Below are positions 8,479 through 16,110 of a DNA stretch of 64,000 nt, piece by piece. The notes under the pieces are model-generated. The model ran no database searches and had not been told where the DNA came from. It saw only the letters and a list, made by a program, of their open reading frames with translations. The stretch spans positions 59,783 to 123,782 of the forward strand of contig NZ_CP094829.1 in assembly GCF_022865125.1 (NCBI RefSeq), in the 5' to 3' direction. This DNA comes from Acuticoccus sp. I52.16.1 (GTDB lineage: Bacteria; Pseudomonadota; Alphaproteobacteria; Rhizobiales; Amorphaceae). Made by a program: the position numbers and the translations under genes. Numbering within the stretch: position 1 is the first letter of the stretch; each line of letters begins with the position of its first letter.

Positions 8479-8769
8479 ATGAAGCTCACTTCAAAGCTCG
8501 GCATCTCGGCGGCCGCGCTGGCGGCGATCCTGACTACGGCTGCAATCGCGCAAGAAGCCGGTAGCCAGGCTCCCGGCCGGATGATGCAGGATCAGAACGC
8601 CATGCCCGGAAACATGATGGGCGGCGATCAGTCCGGCATGCAGGGCATGATGCCCATGATGCAGATGATGCAGCAAATGGGCCCGATGATGGAGCAGTGC
8701 ACCGAGATGATGGCGGCCATGACGGAGCAGATGAAGTCCGCTCCGAATGGCCAGGACGACAAAGGCTAA
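8479..8769 (+). CDS. Methionine-rich secreted copper-binding-like peptide
   Basis: An AAAGGAG ribosome site precedes the ATG at 8479. A signal peptide ending AIAQ is followed by about 75 residues with extreme Met content (GMQGMMPMMQMMQQMGPMM), plus one Cys and repeated MxxM spacing. This is the composition of periplasmic Cu(I)-scavenging peptides. It lies in the middle of the copper/thiol operon. Predicted to buffer periplasmic copper; sequence family not otherwise recognised. Confidence 0.7.
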   Translation: MKLTSKLGISAAALAAILTTAAIAQEAGSQAPGRMMQDQNAMPGNMMGGDQSGMQGMMPMMQMMQQMGPMMEQCTEMMAAMTEQMKSAPNGQDDKG

Positions 8770-8828
8770 AATGCGTCTTCGGCCTTCTGCCGGCGAGGAG
8801 GCCGGCAGAAGGCCCCACAAGGATCATC

Positions 8829-9518
8829 ATGCGCTTTACGATACTCCCCGCCCTGCTGGTCGCGCTCTCCCTCGCCACGCCTGCAATGGCGCATCACCCC
8901 GGCGAAAACCTCGACGAGGTGATGGGCGACAAGGAGCAGTTCTTCCAGAAGATCGACGAGCCTGCGCCACCCTTCGAACTGGCGGACGCTGATGGAAATC
9001 CCGTTCGGCTTTCCGACTTCGCCGACAAGATCGTCGTGCTGAACTTCATCTTCGCCAGCTGCACCGATGTCTGCCCGCTGCATTCGGAGCTGATAGCGGA
9101 CGTCCAGTCCAAGATCAACATCACGCCGATGAAGGACATGGTGCAATTCATCACCGTGACCACCGATCCTGCCGTCGACACGCCGGACGTGCTGCGAGGT
9201 TACGGCGAGGCGCACGGTCTTGATCTCGACAACTGGACGTTCCTCACCGCCCAGCCTGGCGACGCCGAGGGCGCGACGCGGGAGCTCGCCGAGACGTACA
9301 ACGTCCGCTTCGATCCGCTCGACGGCGGGCAGCAGATGCACGGCGTCGTGACGTACGTGATCGATCGCCAAGGGCGGTTCGCCGCCAAGTTCCATGGGCT
9401 TCGCTTCGACCCGATGAACCTGGTTCTCTACATCAACGGGCTTACAAACGCTCCGGCCCGCTCCAACGGGGCCACGGAAGCCGGCTGGTGGAGCAGCATC
9501 AGGGACTTATTCCGGTGA
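8829..9518 (+). CDS. SCO1/SenC family copper chaperone
   Basis: The start at 8829 gives a signal peptide (LLVALSLATPAMA); an earlier in-frame ATG at 8697 lies inside the preceding gene and was rejected. The 229-residue protein has the SCO thioredoxin fold with NFIFASCTDVCPLHSE, where the CxxxC binds copper, and the partner His in GQQMHGVVTYVID. SCO proteins load copper into the CuA centre of cytochrome oxidase. Its stop overlaps the next GTG start. It is one of four SCO paralogues in the window. Confidence 0.9.
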   Translation: MRFTILPALLVALSLATPAMAHHPGENLDEVMGDKEQFFQKIDEPAPPFELADADGNPVRLSDFADKIVVLNFIFASCTDVCPLHSELIADVQSKINITPMKDMVQFITVTTDPAVDTPDVLRGYGEAHGLDLDNWTFLTAQPGDAEGATRELAETYNVRFDPLDGGQQMHGVVTYVIDRQGRFAAKFHGLRFDPMNLVLYINGLTNAPARSNGATEAGWWSSIRDLFR

Positions 9519-10018
9519 CCGGGCTGCGATCCGGAGCCGCATGCCCGGACGGAGCCGGCGCCTGGCTCGGGACGCTGCGGCGCTACATGATCTTCATCGC
9601 GGTTGCGAACCTCACCTGGGAGTTCGCGCACATGCCGCTCTATACCCTTTGGCGAACCGGCACGCCTTCCGAAATCGCCTTCGCCGCGCTCCACTGCACG
9701 GGAGGGGACGTTCTCATTGCGCTCAGCGCCGTGATGCTGGCGTTGTTTCTCGTTGGCAGTTCGGCCTGGCCCGCCGCGCACAACGGCCTAGTCGTCGGCC
9801 TGACAATCGTCTTCGGCCTCACCTACACGCTGTTCAGCGAGTGGCTCAACATCGTGGTGCGGGAATCCTGGGCATATAGCGACCTGATGCCGGTCATCCC
9901 GATCATCGATGCCGGGCTCAGCCCTGTTCTGCAATGGATCGTCATTCCGCTGGCCGGCTTCCGCTTCGCCAATGCACCTCAGGCGCGGCGTCAGACGCGG
10001 GCGACAGCCGATGCTTGA
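9515..10018 (+). CDS. Polytopic membrane protein of unknown function
   Basis: A GTG at 9515 overlapping the SCO stop (GTGA) is preferred to the ATG at 9488. The protein has four to five predicted membrane helices, with WEFAHMPLYTLWRTG in an early helix and conserved-looking polar residues (His, Glu) inside the membrane. Its 3' end overlaps the ccdA start by 8 bases. It is not assigned to a known family; membership in the copper/thiol operon is clear from the overlaps. Confidence 0.65.
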   Translation: MTGLRSGAACPDGAGAWLGTLRRYMIFIAVANLTWEFAHMPLYTLWRTGTPSEIAFAALHCTGGDVLIALSAVMLALFLVGSSAWPAAHNGLVVGLTIVFGLTYTLFSEWLNIVVRESWAYSDLMPVIPIIDAGLSPVLQWIVIPLAGFRFANAPQARRQTRATADA

Positions 10019-10748
10019 ACTCTCGGGAGTTGGCCTGATTACGGCGTTCCTCGCCGGCGCGATCTCGTTCGTCTCCCCTTGCGTGCTGCCGCTGGTGCCC
10101 GGCTATGTGTCCTATGTGGCCGGGCAGTCCGCGGGCGCCATCGACGCGCAGCTCCATACCCGACGCCGGCAGGCCGTCGGCATGAGCCTTTTCTTCGTGC
10201 TGGGTTTCTCGACGGTCTTCATGATACTGGGAGCGAGCGCCACAGCGCTCGGCCAGGTGCTCCTGCGCTACCGCTACGAGCTGAACTTCGTGGGTGGCGG
10301 CATCGTCATCCTGTTCGGCCTGTTCATGATCGGCATGGCGCAGATCGCCGTCATGCAGCGCGACTTCCGGTTCCATCTTTCGATCCCGGGCGGGCGACCA
10401 GCCTCCGCCTATGTCCTGGGGCTCGCGTTCGGCTTCGGCTGGACGCCCTGCATCGGTCCGATCCTCGGCGCTATCCTGACCGCGAGTGCCACGTCCGCGA
10501 CCGTCTCGGAGGGCGTGGCGCTGCTTGGCATCTACTCCTCAGGCCTCGGGGTGCCCTTCCTGCTCGCCGCCGCGTTCACCGACCGCCTGACCCGGCGTCT
10601 GCGCAGCATCGGCCGCGTCGGGCGGCGGCTGCACCAGGCCGCAGGCCTGGTCATGGTTGCCATGGGTATCGCCATGTTGACCGGAAGGCTAAGCGCACTC
10701 TCGTACTGGCTGCTCGACGCCTTCCCCGTGCTGGGGAAGATTGGATAG
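10011..10748 (+). CDS. ccdA: Cytochrome c biogenesis protein CcdA
   Basis: The start at 10011 begins MLELSGVGLITAFLAGAISF. The 245-residue protein has six predicted membrane helices with the two redox Cys in FVSPCVLPLVPGYVSY and GWTPCIGPILG, the CcdA/DsbD-beta pattern. It passes electrons from cytoplasmic thioredoxin across the membrane to periplasmic thioredoxins, here probably the DsbE- and TlpA-type proteins upstream. Last gene of the operon; converges on the ZIP gene 46 bases away. Confidence 0.93.
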   Translation: MLELSGVGLITAFLAGAISFVSPCVLPLVPGYVSYVAGQSAGAIDAQLHTRRRQAVGMSLFFVLGFSTVFMILGASATALGQVLLRYRYELNFVGGGIVILFGLFMIGMAQIAVMQRDFRFHLSIPGGRPASAYVLGLAFGFGWTPCIGPILGAILTASATSATVSEGVALLGIYSSGLGVPFLLAAAFTDRLTRRLRSIGRVGRRLHQAAGLVMVAMGIAMLTGRLSALSYWLLDAFPVLGKIG

Positions 10749-10794
10749 TCTGATCTGCACGATTTCGGTTCGCTGGTTGTGAAGCGGCTGGCGG

Positions 10795-11541
10795 TTAGAC
10801 CTGAACAAGCAGCGCGGTCATATACATCACAGCCGCGCCCGATCCGGCCCCGGCAAGAGCGGCGCCAGACAGCCACGGGCGGCCCTCACGCTGCCCGTCG
10901 CGTACCAACAATCCGCCGACCTCGACGATGACCTGCAGGATGGCGCCGGCGCCCACCGCGAAGGCAAGCGCCGCCCAGTGGGGCGAAAAGGCATAGCTGC
11001 CGAGCCACACGCCGGCTACCGCAGGCAGCCCCGCCAGCGCGGCCAGAGCCGCGAACACCCAAAGACTCGGTCGGCGCCACACCATCGGCGCGACGATGCC
11101 GATACCTTCAGTCAGGTTATGCAGGGTGAAGCCAAGCACGAGGAATGAGCCGAGCGCCGCCGAGCCGGTTGCGAAGGCCGATCCGATCGCGAGCCCCTCG
11201 CCAAAATTGTGCAATCCAATACCGAGCGCGATCGCTGCGGCGAGCGCCACGCCCTCCAGCGAACCGCCGCGCCGTCCCACCGCCATGAGCGCTGCGAAGA
11301 TCGTTGCTGCAACAAGCCAGACGAGGACGCCGCCGTGAAGCCCTGGCGCTGTCTCGCTCGAGAGCTCCAGCGCCTCCTGGAGCGTATCGACCAACAGGAA
11401 CGCCAGCAGTCCGACGGTGAGCGCAAGCGCGAACTGGAACGCCCTGCCGCCGCCCGCTCGTAGTGCGGGGTAGAACAGCATGCCCAAGGCGACCGGGACG
11501 ACCCCGACGAACACCCCGATCAAGCCCAGCTTTGCGATCAT
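10795..11541 (-). CDS. ZIP family metal transporter
   Basis: This 248-residue membrane protein has about eight helices and the paired ZIP motifs HNFGEGLAIG and HNLTEGIGI in helices IV and V, which form the binuclear metal site. The usual His-rich loop is short. ZIP proteins import Zn or other divalent metals. It is read against the copper/thiol operon and its upstream side abuts a truncated toxin gene, so it was probably joined to that sequence by rearrangement. Confidence 0.88.
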   Translation of the reverse strand: MIAKLGLIGVFVGVVPVALGMLFYPALRAGGGRAFQFALALTVGLLAFLLVDTLQEALELSSETAPGLHGGVLVWLVAATIFAALMAVGRRGGSLEGVALAAAIALGIGLHNFGEGLAIGSAFATGSAALGSFLVLGFTLHNLTEGIGIVAPMVWRRPSLWVFAALAALAGLPAVAGVWLGSYAFSPHWAALAFAVGAGAILQVIVEVGGLLVRDGQREGRPWLSGAALAGAGSGAAVMYMTALLVQV

Positions 11542-11566
11542 CCCGGTGCTCGTCGTCGGCGTCGCC

Positions 11567-11674
11567 GTCGAGCGCCGTTTGCACCTTCAACGCGGCCATG
11601 GTGTCGAGACGATCGAACCAATCCGCAAACGGACAGCTGCCGTCCTCGGCTTCGGACTGCAACACCTCCATCAT
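11567..11674 (-). pseudogene. N-terminal fragment of a HigB/RelE-like toxin
   Basis: The minus strand encodes CPFADWFDRLDTMAALKVQ, the start of phage-derived Gp49/HigB-type toxins, then loses similarity just upstream of the ZIP gene. About 36 residues remain of an expected 100 or so. No antitoxin follows. The upstream sequence (11685-11705) holds GGTACC and short inverted repeats that could be the old operator. It marks a recombination boundary of the copper cluster. Confidence 0.6.
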
Positions 11675-11921
11675 GCATTAAGGTAACGTATAGGGTACCA
11701 TTAGTCACGCTTGACAGACCGACGCGTCCCGCGATGCGCGCCACCCTTGCGAGGGCGTACCGGCTTCCCCGTTAGGCCCCTATCCAGCTACCCGTGTCGC
11801 CTTCTCACCCCGCCGAGCAGCGCCGCCCACATCGCATTTTCGTCAGATTTAAAATGTAGCCGATAGTTCAATTTTGCAGCAAATGCGAGGATGTGCTCGC
11901 GCTGCGACTACATGAGTCCGC
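11675..11921. other. Gene-free stretch between toxin fragment and secreted protein gene
   Basis: No credible gene on either strand. The left part carries the presumed promoter/operator of the truncated toxin (GGTACC with flanking short repeats near 11690). The right part has an AT-richer stretch near 11840-11875 that may hold the promoter of the gene at 11922; no clear -35/-10 pair could be fixed. Confidence 0.4.
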
Positions 11922-12497
11922 ATGATGAAACAATCCTCTCGCTGGCCCGTCATCGGATCCGCCGTGTTGGCGATCGGTGCAGCCACCCTCCCCGCCCCGA
12001 CGGCCCAGGCCGCCAGCGCCTATGACATCGACTGCAAGCTCATCCTGTGTCTTGCGGGCGGCTTTCCGGCCGGGTGTGCCGACGCCTTTGAGCACATGAT
12101 CGACCGCATCACGTCGGTCCCGCCGAAGTCGCCGATCGGGCTCTGTCTCATGAGCGACGGCACGCCGTACGACAACTACGACGTGGACTATGGCTGGCTT
12201 TCCGCGACCTCGCCCGAGGCGTTCTCCTGTCCCGAGGATAAGCAGCTCCATCACGAGGTGCGGAACGAGGATTACCGGACTGAAGTGCGCGCTTTCTGCT
12301 ACACCTCCTCCATCAGTTACGGTGCGGGCGACGACGGGACGACCGTCTATTTCGGCAAGTCTGCGCCGGAGCGGCACACGTTGCGCACCCACATCGTCGT
12401 CGAGCCTGGGACCGACGCGGCCTATTCGCCGGGCTGGCAGCAGTGGAACACCGGCGTTCACTATGGCGGGGGCGTCGTCAACGTCATCACCTACTGA
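11922..12497 (+). CDS. Secreted Cys-containing protein of plasmid leading region
   Basis: This 191-residue protein has a signal peptide ending AQAA. The mature part has several Cys (YDIDCKLILCLAGGFPAGC, IGLCLM, FSCPED, AFCYTS) that could form disulfides. The opening block of the mature protein resembles conserved but uncharacterised proteins that accompany conjugation genes on alphaproteobacterial plasmids. Overlaps the next gene by one base (TGATG), so they are co-translated. Function unknown; cell-surface role during transfer is only a guess. Confidence 0.65.
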   Translation: MMKQSSRWPVIGSAVLAIGAATLPAPTAQAASAYDIDCKLILCLAGGFPAGCADAFEHMIDRITSVPPKSPIGLCLMSDGTPYDNYDVDYGWLSATSPEAFSCPEDKQLHHEVRNEDYRTEVRAFCYTSSISYGAGDDGTTVYFGKSAPERHTLRTHIVVEPGTDAAYSPGWQQWNTGVHYGGGVVNVITY

Positions 12498-12805
12498 TGA
12501 GGGCTGTCCTCGGCCGTCTCCTCGTCGCTGGAGGGACCATTCTGCTCGAGGCGGGCACGGCCTTCGGCCAGGCCTGCCTGCCGCCGGCCGAGCCCTACCC
12601 CTACGCCCCGCCGAGGAACGACCCGGAGCTGCGCGCCTTCATCAATGACGAGTACGCTGCGTACATGGAGGGCATCGAGGACTACATGCAGTGCCTGGAC
12701 GATGAGGCGCGGCGCGCGCAGGACGAGGCCCGCGTGATCTTCGATCGTTGGATCAGCTATTTCGGTGATGAAGCGATCATTCGCGATCGCCGTCCGGCGC
12801 AGTGA
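12497..12805 (+). CDS. Small secreted helical protein
   Basis: Starts at ATG 12497 sharing one base with the previous stop. A signal peptide ending TAFGQ precedes a 78-residue mature part with two Cys (ACLPP and MQCLDDEA), a Pro-rich segment and a charged helix (DEARRAQDEARVIFDRWISYFG). No family recognised. Probably translated with the upstream Cys-rich protein as a two-gene unit. Confidence 0.6.
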   Translation: MRAVLGRLLVAGGTILLEAGTAFGQACLPPAEPYPYAPPRNDPELRAFINDEYAAYMEGIEDYMQCLDDEARRAQDEARVIFDRWISYFGDEAIIRDRRPAQ

Positions 12806-13326
12806 TCGGCGCCGCCCTCCGCTGATCGAGGGCTTCACTCAGACGAGCCGAATTGCGATGAGCCGTCCGGGCCAATCCCGCACGCGGGACCGGGCTCTAC
12901 TCGGCCCGTAAACGGGCCTCCCCGAGCCTGAGCGGGGCGTTCTCCCTGCAGCCCAGATGCGCCGTGCGGCGTCTCTCCGAGCCGCCGCCCGACGCGGGCT
13001 GCATGGTCGCCCTCCCCCCTCAGTCTCGGCCCATTCGGGTCACGATCCCTTTGGCGCAGGGGGAACCGCCGGTTCCCCCACGCAAGCTCGCGCGCAGCTG
13101 GCGGGGGGTGTCCCCAACCACGATCACGGCCTGACGGCCGCGCTGCGTGGCCGGGTGATCCCCCTCCCCCCGCCCCCTTCGGGACGCTGCGCGCGAGCTT
13201 GCGTGGCACCCCCTCCTGCCCTCGCCGGGAGGCAGGGTTTCAGGAGAGGGCCGCTTCGCGGGCCTCTTCAGAAACCCCGCCCAATGATCGGTACCAGGAC
13301 CGGACGGGCTGCGACGGAGGCCACAC
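12806..13326. other. Structured 520-bp non-coding region upstream of ardC
   Basis: No credible gene. The stretch is dense in inverted repeats: a perfect 19-bp pair at 13079-13097 and 13187-13205, GGGGGAACC paired with GGTTCCCCC near 13060-13080, and further GC-rich stems up to the ardC start. It lies in the region predicted to enter the recipient early, with ardC reading in the sense copied from the transferred strand. A single-strand promoter or secondary origin is possible. Confidence 0.6.
13079..13205. repeat. Perfect 19-bp inverted repeat, 89-bp loop
   Basis: CACGCAAGCTCGCGCGCAG at 13079-13097 and its exact reverse complement at 13187-13205. The loop itself contains shorter stems. It would form a long hairpin in single-stranded DNA. 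Confidence 0.85.
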
Positions 13327-14235
13327 ATGGCGAAGGCGAAGTTCGACGTTTACGAGCATGTCACCAGCGAAATCATCGCGCAGATCGAGGCCGGGACACC
13401 GCCCTGGCGCAAGCCGTGGACGGGCGGCCCTGGCGGTGCGTGCCTTCCCCGCCGCTTCAATGGTGACGAGTATCGCGGGATCAACGTCCTGATGTTGTGG
13501 GCGACGGCGGCGATGGCGGGCTTCTCGTCGGCGCGCTGGATGACCTACCGGCAGGCGGGCGAGCTCGGCGGGCAGGTTCGCAAGGGCGAGAAATCCGCGT
13601 GTGTGGTGAAGTACGGGACCATCGAGCGCGAGGGCGACAACGGCGAGGAAAAGCGCATCCCCTATTGCCGCGCCTACCGCGTCTTCAACGCCGACCAGAT
13701 CGACGGGTTGCCCGAGGACTTCTACATCCGCCCCGACCCGGCGCGCGACCTTGGCACCGCGGCCGACCCCGAGCTTGACGCCTTCTTTGCGCGCACCGGC
13801 GCGACCATCGAGACGAGCGCCGACCCCCGCGCCTACTATGACGTGCAGGCCGACCGCATCCACATGCCGCCCGTCGCCACCTTCGACGACGCGCAGGGAT
13901 TTTACGGCACCCTTGCGCACGAACTCACCCACTGGACCGGCGCGAGCGTCCGTCTTGATCGCTTCTCGCGGTTTTCCGACCGCAAGGCGTATGCCTTCGA
14001 GGAACTCGTGGCCGAGATCGGGGCGTGCATGCTGGGCGTTCAGATCGGCGTCACGCCGGCATTCGATCAGTCTGGCGCTTACGTCGAGGGATGGCTCAAG
14101 GCGTTGAAGGAGGACAAGCGCGCTATCTTCCGCGCCGCGTCCGAAGCGCAGAAGGCCGCCGACTTCATCTTGCAGCGTGCCCGCCGCGAGGAGGCCGCGA
14201 AGGCCGAAGAAATCGACGAGGCGCTTGCCGCCTGA
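13327..14235 (+). CDS. ardC: ArdC-like antirestriction protein
   Basis: This 302-residue protein has the two-domain ArdC layout: an N-terminal single-strand DNA-binding domain (YEHVTSEIIAQIEAGTPPWRKPW, then PRRFNGDEYRGINVLML) and a C-terminal zincin-like metallopeptidase domain with HELTHWTGA as the zinc motif and a downstream Glu in FEELVAEIG. ArdC proteins protect incoming plasmid DNA from host restriction. It lies on the leading side of oriT. A rho-independent terminator follows at 14262. Confidence 0.92.
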   Translation: MAKAKFDVYEHVTSEIIAQIEAGTPPWRKPWTGGPGGACLPRRFNGDEYRGINVLMLWATAAMAGFSSARWMTYRQAGELGGQVRKGEKSACVVKYGTIEREGDNGEEKRIPYCRAYRVFNADQIDGLPEDFYIRPDPARDLGTAADPELDAFFARTGATIETSADPRAYYDVQADRIHMPPVATFDDAQGFYGTLAHELTHWTGASVRLDRFSRFSDRKAYAFEELVAEIGACMLGVQIGVTPAFDQSGAYVEGWLKALKEDKRAIFRAASEAQKAADFILQRARREEAAKAEEIDEALAA

Positions 14236-14261
14236 TCCGACCGCCGCAGCAGGCAGATCGA

Positions 14262-14292
14262 GCCGCCGCGCCACATGGTGCGGCGGCTTTTT
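14262..14292 (+). terminator. Rho-independent terminator after ardC
   Basis: Stem GCCGCCGC pairs with GCGGCGGC across a CCACATGG-like loop and is followed by five T on the plus strand. It begins 27 bases after the ardC stop. Confidence 0.8.
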
Positions 14293-14454
14293 CGTGCGCG
14301 CCCGGCCGATGGACGAGCGCCCAGCGCGGCGAGGACGACCAAGACGAGGCGGATAGCCCGAAATTGTGCGAGCCGGCGGAGAGCTGCGCCCTTCCCCGGC
14401 CCGCACCGGCGCTTCGCGCCGAAGGCCGCGTTGCGGCCCGATGTCGATTTTATT

Positions 14455-14502
14455 GTCTCCTGTAGGAGACAGAGCGTTTGCAATCCGTCTCCCATAGGAG
14501 AC
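14455..14502. promoter_or_regulatory. Twin palindromic operators of the HigBA-like locus
   Basis: Two near-identical 16-bp palindromes, GTCTCCTGTAGGAGAC at 14455-14470 and GTCTCCCATAGGAGAC at 14487-14502, are centred 32 bp apart (three helical turns). They end 9 bases before the toxin start, the expected place for autoregulation by a HigA-type repressor. Confidence 0.8.
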
Positions 14503-14511
14503 ATTGTTGGG

Positions 14512-14826
14512 ATGAGGATCGTTCCGCTTCCCGAGTTCGACAAATGGCTGCGGCGGCTCCGAGACATGCGTGCCCGTGCTGTCATTGCACGTCGGATCGG
14601 GCGGATGAAGGCCGGCAACTTCGGTGACGTCAAGCCGGTTGGCGGCGGTGTCAGTGAGCTTCGCATCGACTTCGGGCCAGGATACCGCGTGTGTTTTACC
14701 TAGCAAGGCCGAACGATCGTGGTTCTTTTGTTGGGTGGCGACAAGGACAGTCAGCAAGCCGATATCGCGAAAGCGAAAACTCTTGCATCGACGATTGGAG
14801 ATGTGGGCGATGACGAACAAGATTGA
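14512..14826 (+). pseudogene. HigB/RelE-like toxin with in-frame amber codon
   Basis: The first 63 residues are a good HigB-type toxin (MRIVPLPEFDKWLRRL, then VKPVGGGVSELRIDFGPGYRV). A TAG at 14701-14703 interrupts it; the same frame then continues as family-typical QGRTIVVLLLGGDKDSQQAD and AKAKTL, and ends at 14826, overlapping the antitoxin start. Only one codon is abnormal, so this is a recently inactivated toxin or a readthrough gene. Operators lie just upstream. Without readthrough the product is a 63-residue stub lacking the C-terminal strand. Confidence 0.75.
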
Positions 14827-15139
14827 TGTGAGCACGCTGCCGGAGTTCGACGAGGCCGACTATCTCGACAGCCCCGAGGCGCGTGCGGCTTACCTGTCGG
14901 ATGCCATGCAGGACGGTGATCCCGCGGAGTTTCGGCGGGCCCTCAGCCACGTGGCGCGGTCCCTCGGCATGGGGGAGATCGCCGCCGAGGCGAATGTCGG
15001 GCGGACAAGCCTCTACAAGTCGCTCGGCGAGCAAGGCGACCCGAAGTTCTCGACGGTGTTGCGCGTGATGGCGGCCATGGGCCTGGGGCTTTCGGCCCGG
15101 CCGCTCGATCCTGCCGAGATGGACCAGCGGCAGACTTGA
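14810..15139 (+). CDS. HigA-like antitoxin / XRE-type repressor
   Basis: This 109-residue protein starts at 14810 within the 3' end of the toxin frame. It contains an HTH of the kind found in HigA-like antitoxins paired with Gp49-type toxins: RRALSHVARSLGMGEIAAEA, then GRTSLYKSLGEQGDPKFSTV, and MAAMGLGLSARPL. It would bind the twin GTCTCC palindromes upstream of the toxin. The antitoxin is intact even though the toxin has an amber codon. Confidence 0.85.
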   Translation: MTNKIDVSTLPEFDEADYLDSPEARAAYLSDAMQDGDPAEFRRALSHVARSLGMGEIAAEANVGRTSLYKSLGEQGDPKFSTVLRVMAAMGLGLSARPLDPAEMDQRQT

Positions 15140-15199
15140 CCGGGCGGCGATCGCGCCCCCTGCCCTTCTGAGGTGATCCGGCTCGGCGCGCGCTTGCCC

Positions 15200-15232
15200 G
15201 CAAAGAAATAGGCCGGAGCGAAAGCTCCGGCC
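15200..15232 (-). terminator. Hairpin with GAAA loop, probable terminator
   Basis: GGCCGGAGC (15211-15219) pairs perfectly with GCTCCGGCC (15224-15232) around a GAAA tetraloop. On the minus strand it is followed by TATTTCTTT, so it could end the leftward virC transcript; on the plus strand there is no T run. Confidence 0.55.
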
Positions 15233-15447
15233 ATCACCTTCACGGTCATCGCCGTCCCCGGCTGTACCGTGGCATCAGCCTATCAGGCCGACGCTGAGGT
15301 TCAAGTCGGCGGGCCGCGGACCTCTCTCCTCAATCATCTTCTAAAAATATCCTCGGGGGAGCGCGCAACGCGCGCCGGGGGCAGACAGCCCCCGCAGCCG
15401 TGGCCCGGCTTTGCCGGGCCGCGGCTCCTGCGGCGGATCCGATCCGT

Positions 15448-16110
15448 TCAGCCGGCCGCCAAGGAATGGCTGAGCGCTTGGCGGCAGATGGCGGCAGCGA
15501 GCTTGCCCGGCGGGAACAGCGCCATCGGATCGAGGATGGCCCGCGCCTTCTCGTAGACCTCAGGGCTGATGGCCCGGCTTATCTGGATACTCCCCTCCCC
15601 TCTCGGGTACTCGGGCAGCGCATTGCCGATGGCGCCGGCTTGGATCGCGGCGCTGTAGGCGGTCAGCGCCGGCGCCAACAGGAGCTGCAGGGCGGATTTA
15701 TCGCCATAGACCGCGGCGGCCTGGTCGAACGTCGCGCTGTGACCCTGTGCCGGTATGGCGAGCCGTGCTTTGAGCAGGATCGTCTCGCCTTTGGGGGTAG
15801 CGGGTGCCGGTTCCGGGGCTGGCGCCGCGTCAGCTGGCGCAGGCGATTTGCTGGGGGCTGGTCGAGCTGGCGTCGGGCCGGCTGGTGCCGCGACTTTTGG
15901 CTTCGGCTTGGGGTCGGGCGCCGGTTTCGTGACTGGGGCGGCGGACGTCTGTGCGGGTGTCGGCGCCTCAGTGGCGGGAGGTTGCGCTTCGGCTTCTCTG
16001 GTCTGTGCTGAAGAGCCTTCGGTATCGCCGAAGAACCCACCTTTCGGGGAGCACTTGCGCCGGAATTCGTCGAAGGGCGGGGTACCCTTGCCGGGTCGGA
16101 CAATGCCCAT
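15448..16110 (-). CDS. VirC2-like protein
   Basis: This 220-residue protein has a polar N-terminus, a long Pro/Ala/Lys-rich linker (about residues 40-105) and a C-terminal domain with GSIQISRAISPEVYEKARAI, similar to the ribbon-helix-helix core of VirC2. Its start overlaps the virC1-like stop (TAATG). In Agrobacterium VirC2 binds DNA next to the T-border and acts with VirC1 to recruit the relaxosome. The assignment rests on context and this short segment; a plain plasmid RHH partner of a ParA-like protein is the alternative. Confidence 0.6.
   Translation of the reverse strand: MGIVRPGKGTPPFDEFRRKCSPKGGFFGDTEGSSAQTREAEAQPPATEAPTPAQTSAAPVTKPAPDPKPKPKVAAPAGPTPARPAPSKSPAPADAAPAPEPAPATPKGETILLKARLAIPAQGHSATFDQAAAVYGDKSALQLLLAPALTAYSAAIQAGAIGNALPEYPRGEGSIQISRAISPEVYEKARAILDPMALFPPGKLAAAICRQALSHSLAAG

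Noticed and set aside
13240..14835. 531-codon open frame antisense to ardC and the toxin-antitoxin pair
   Set aside because: High-GC shadow of well-supported plus-strand genes; no family features, no ribosome site.
15013..15249. 78-codon minus-strand frame over the hairpin at 15211
   Set aside because: Runs through the terminator-like stem and antisense to the antitoxin gene; no support.
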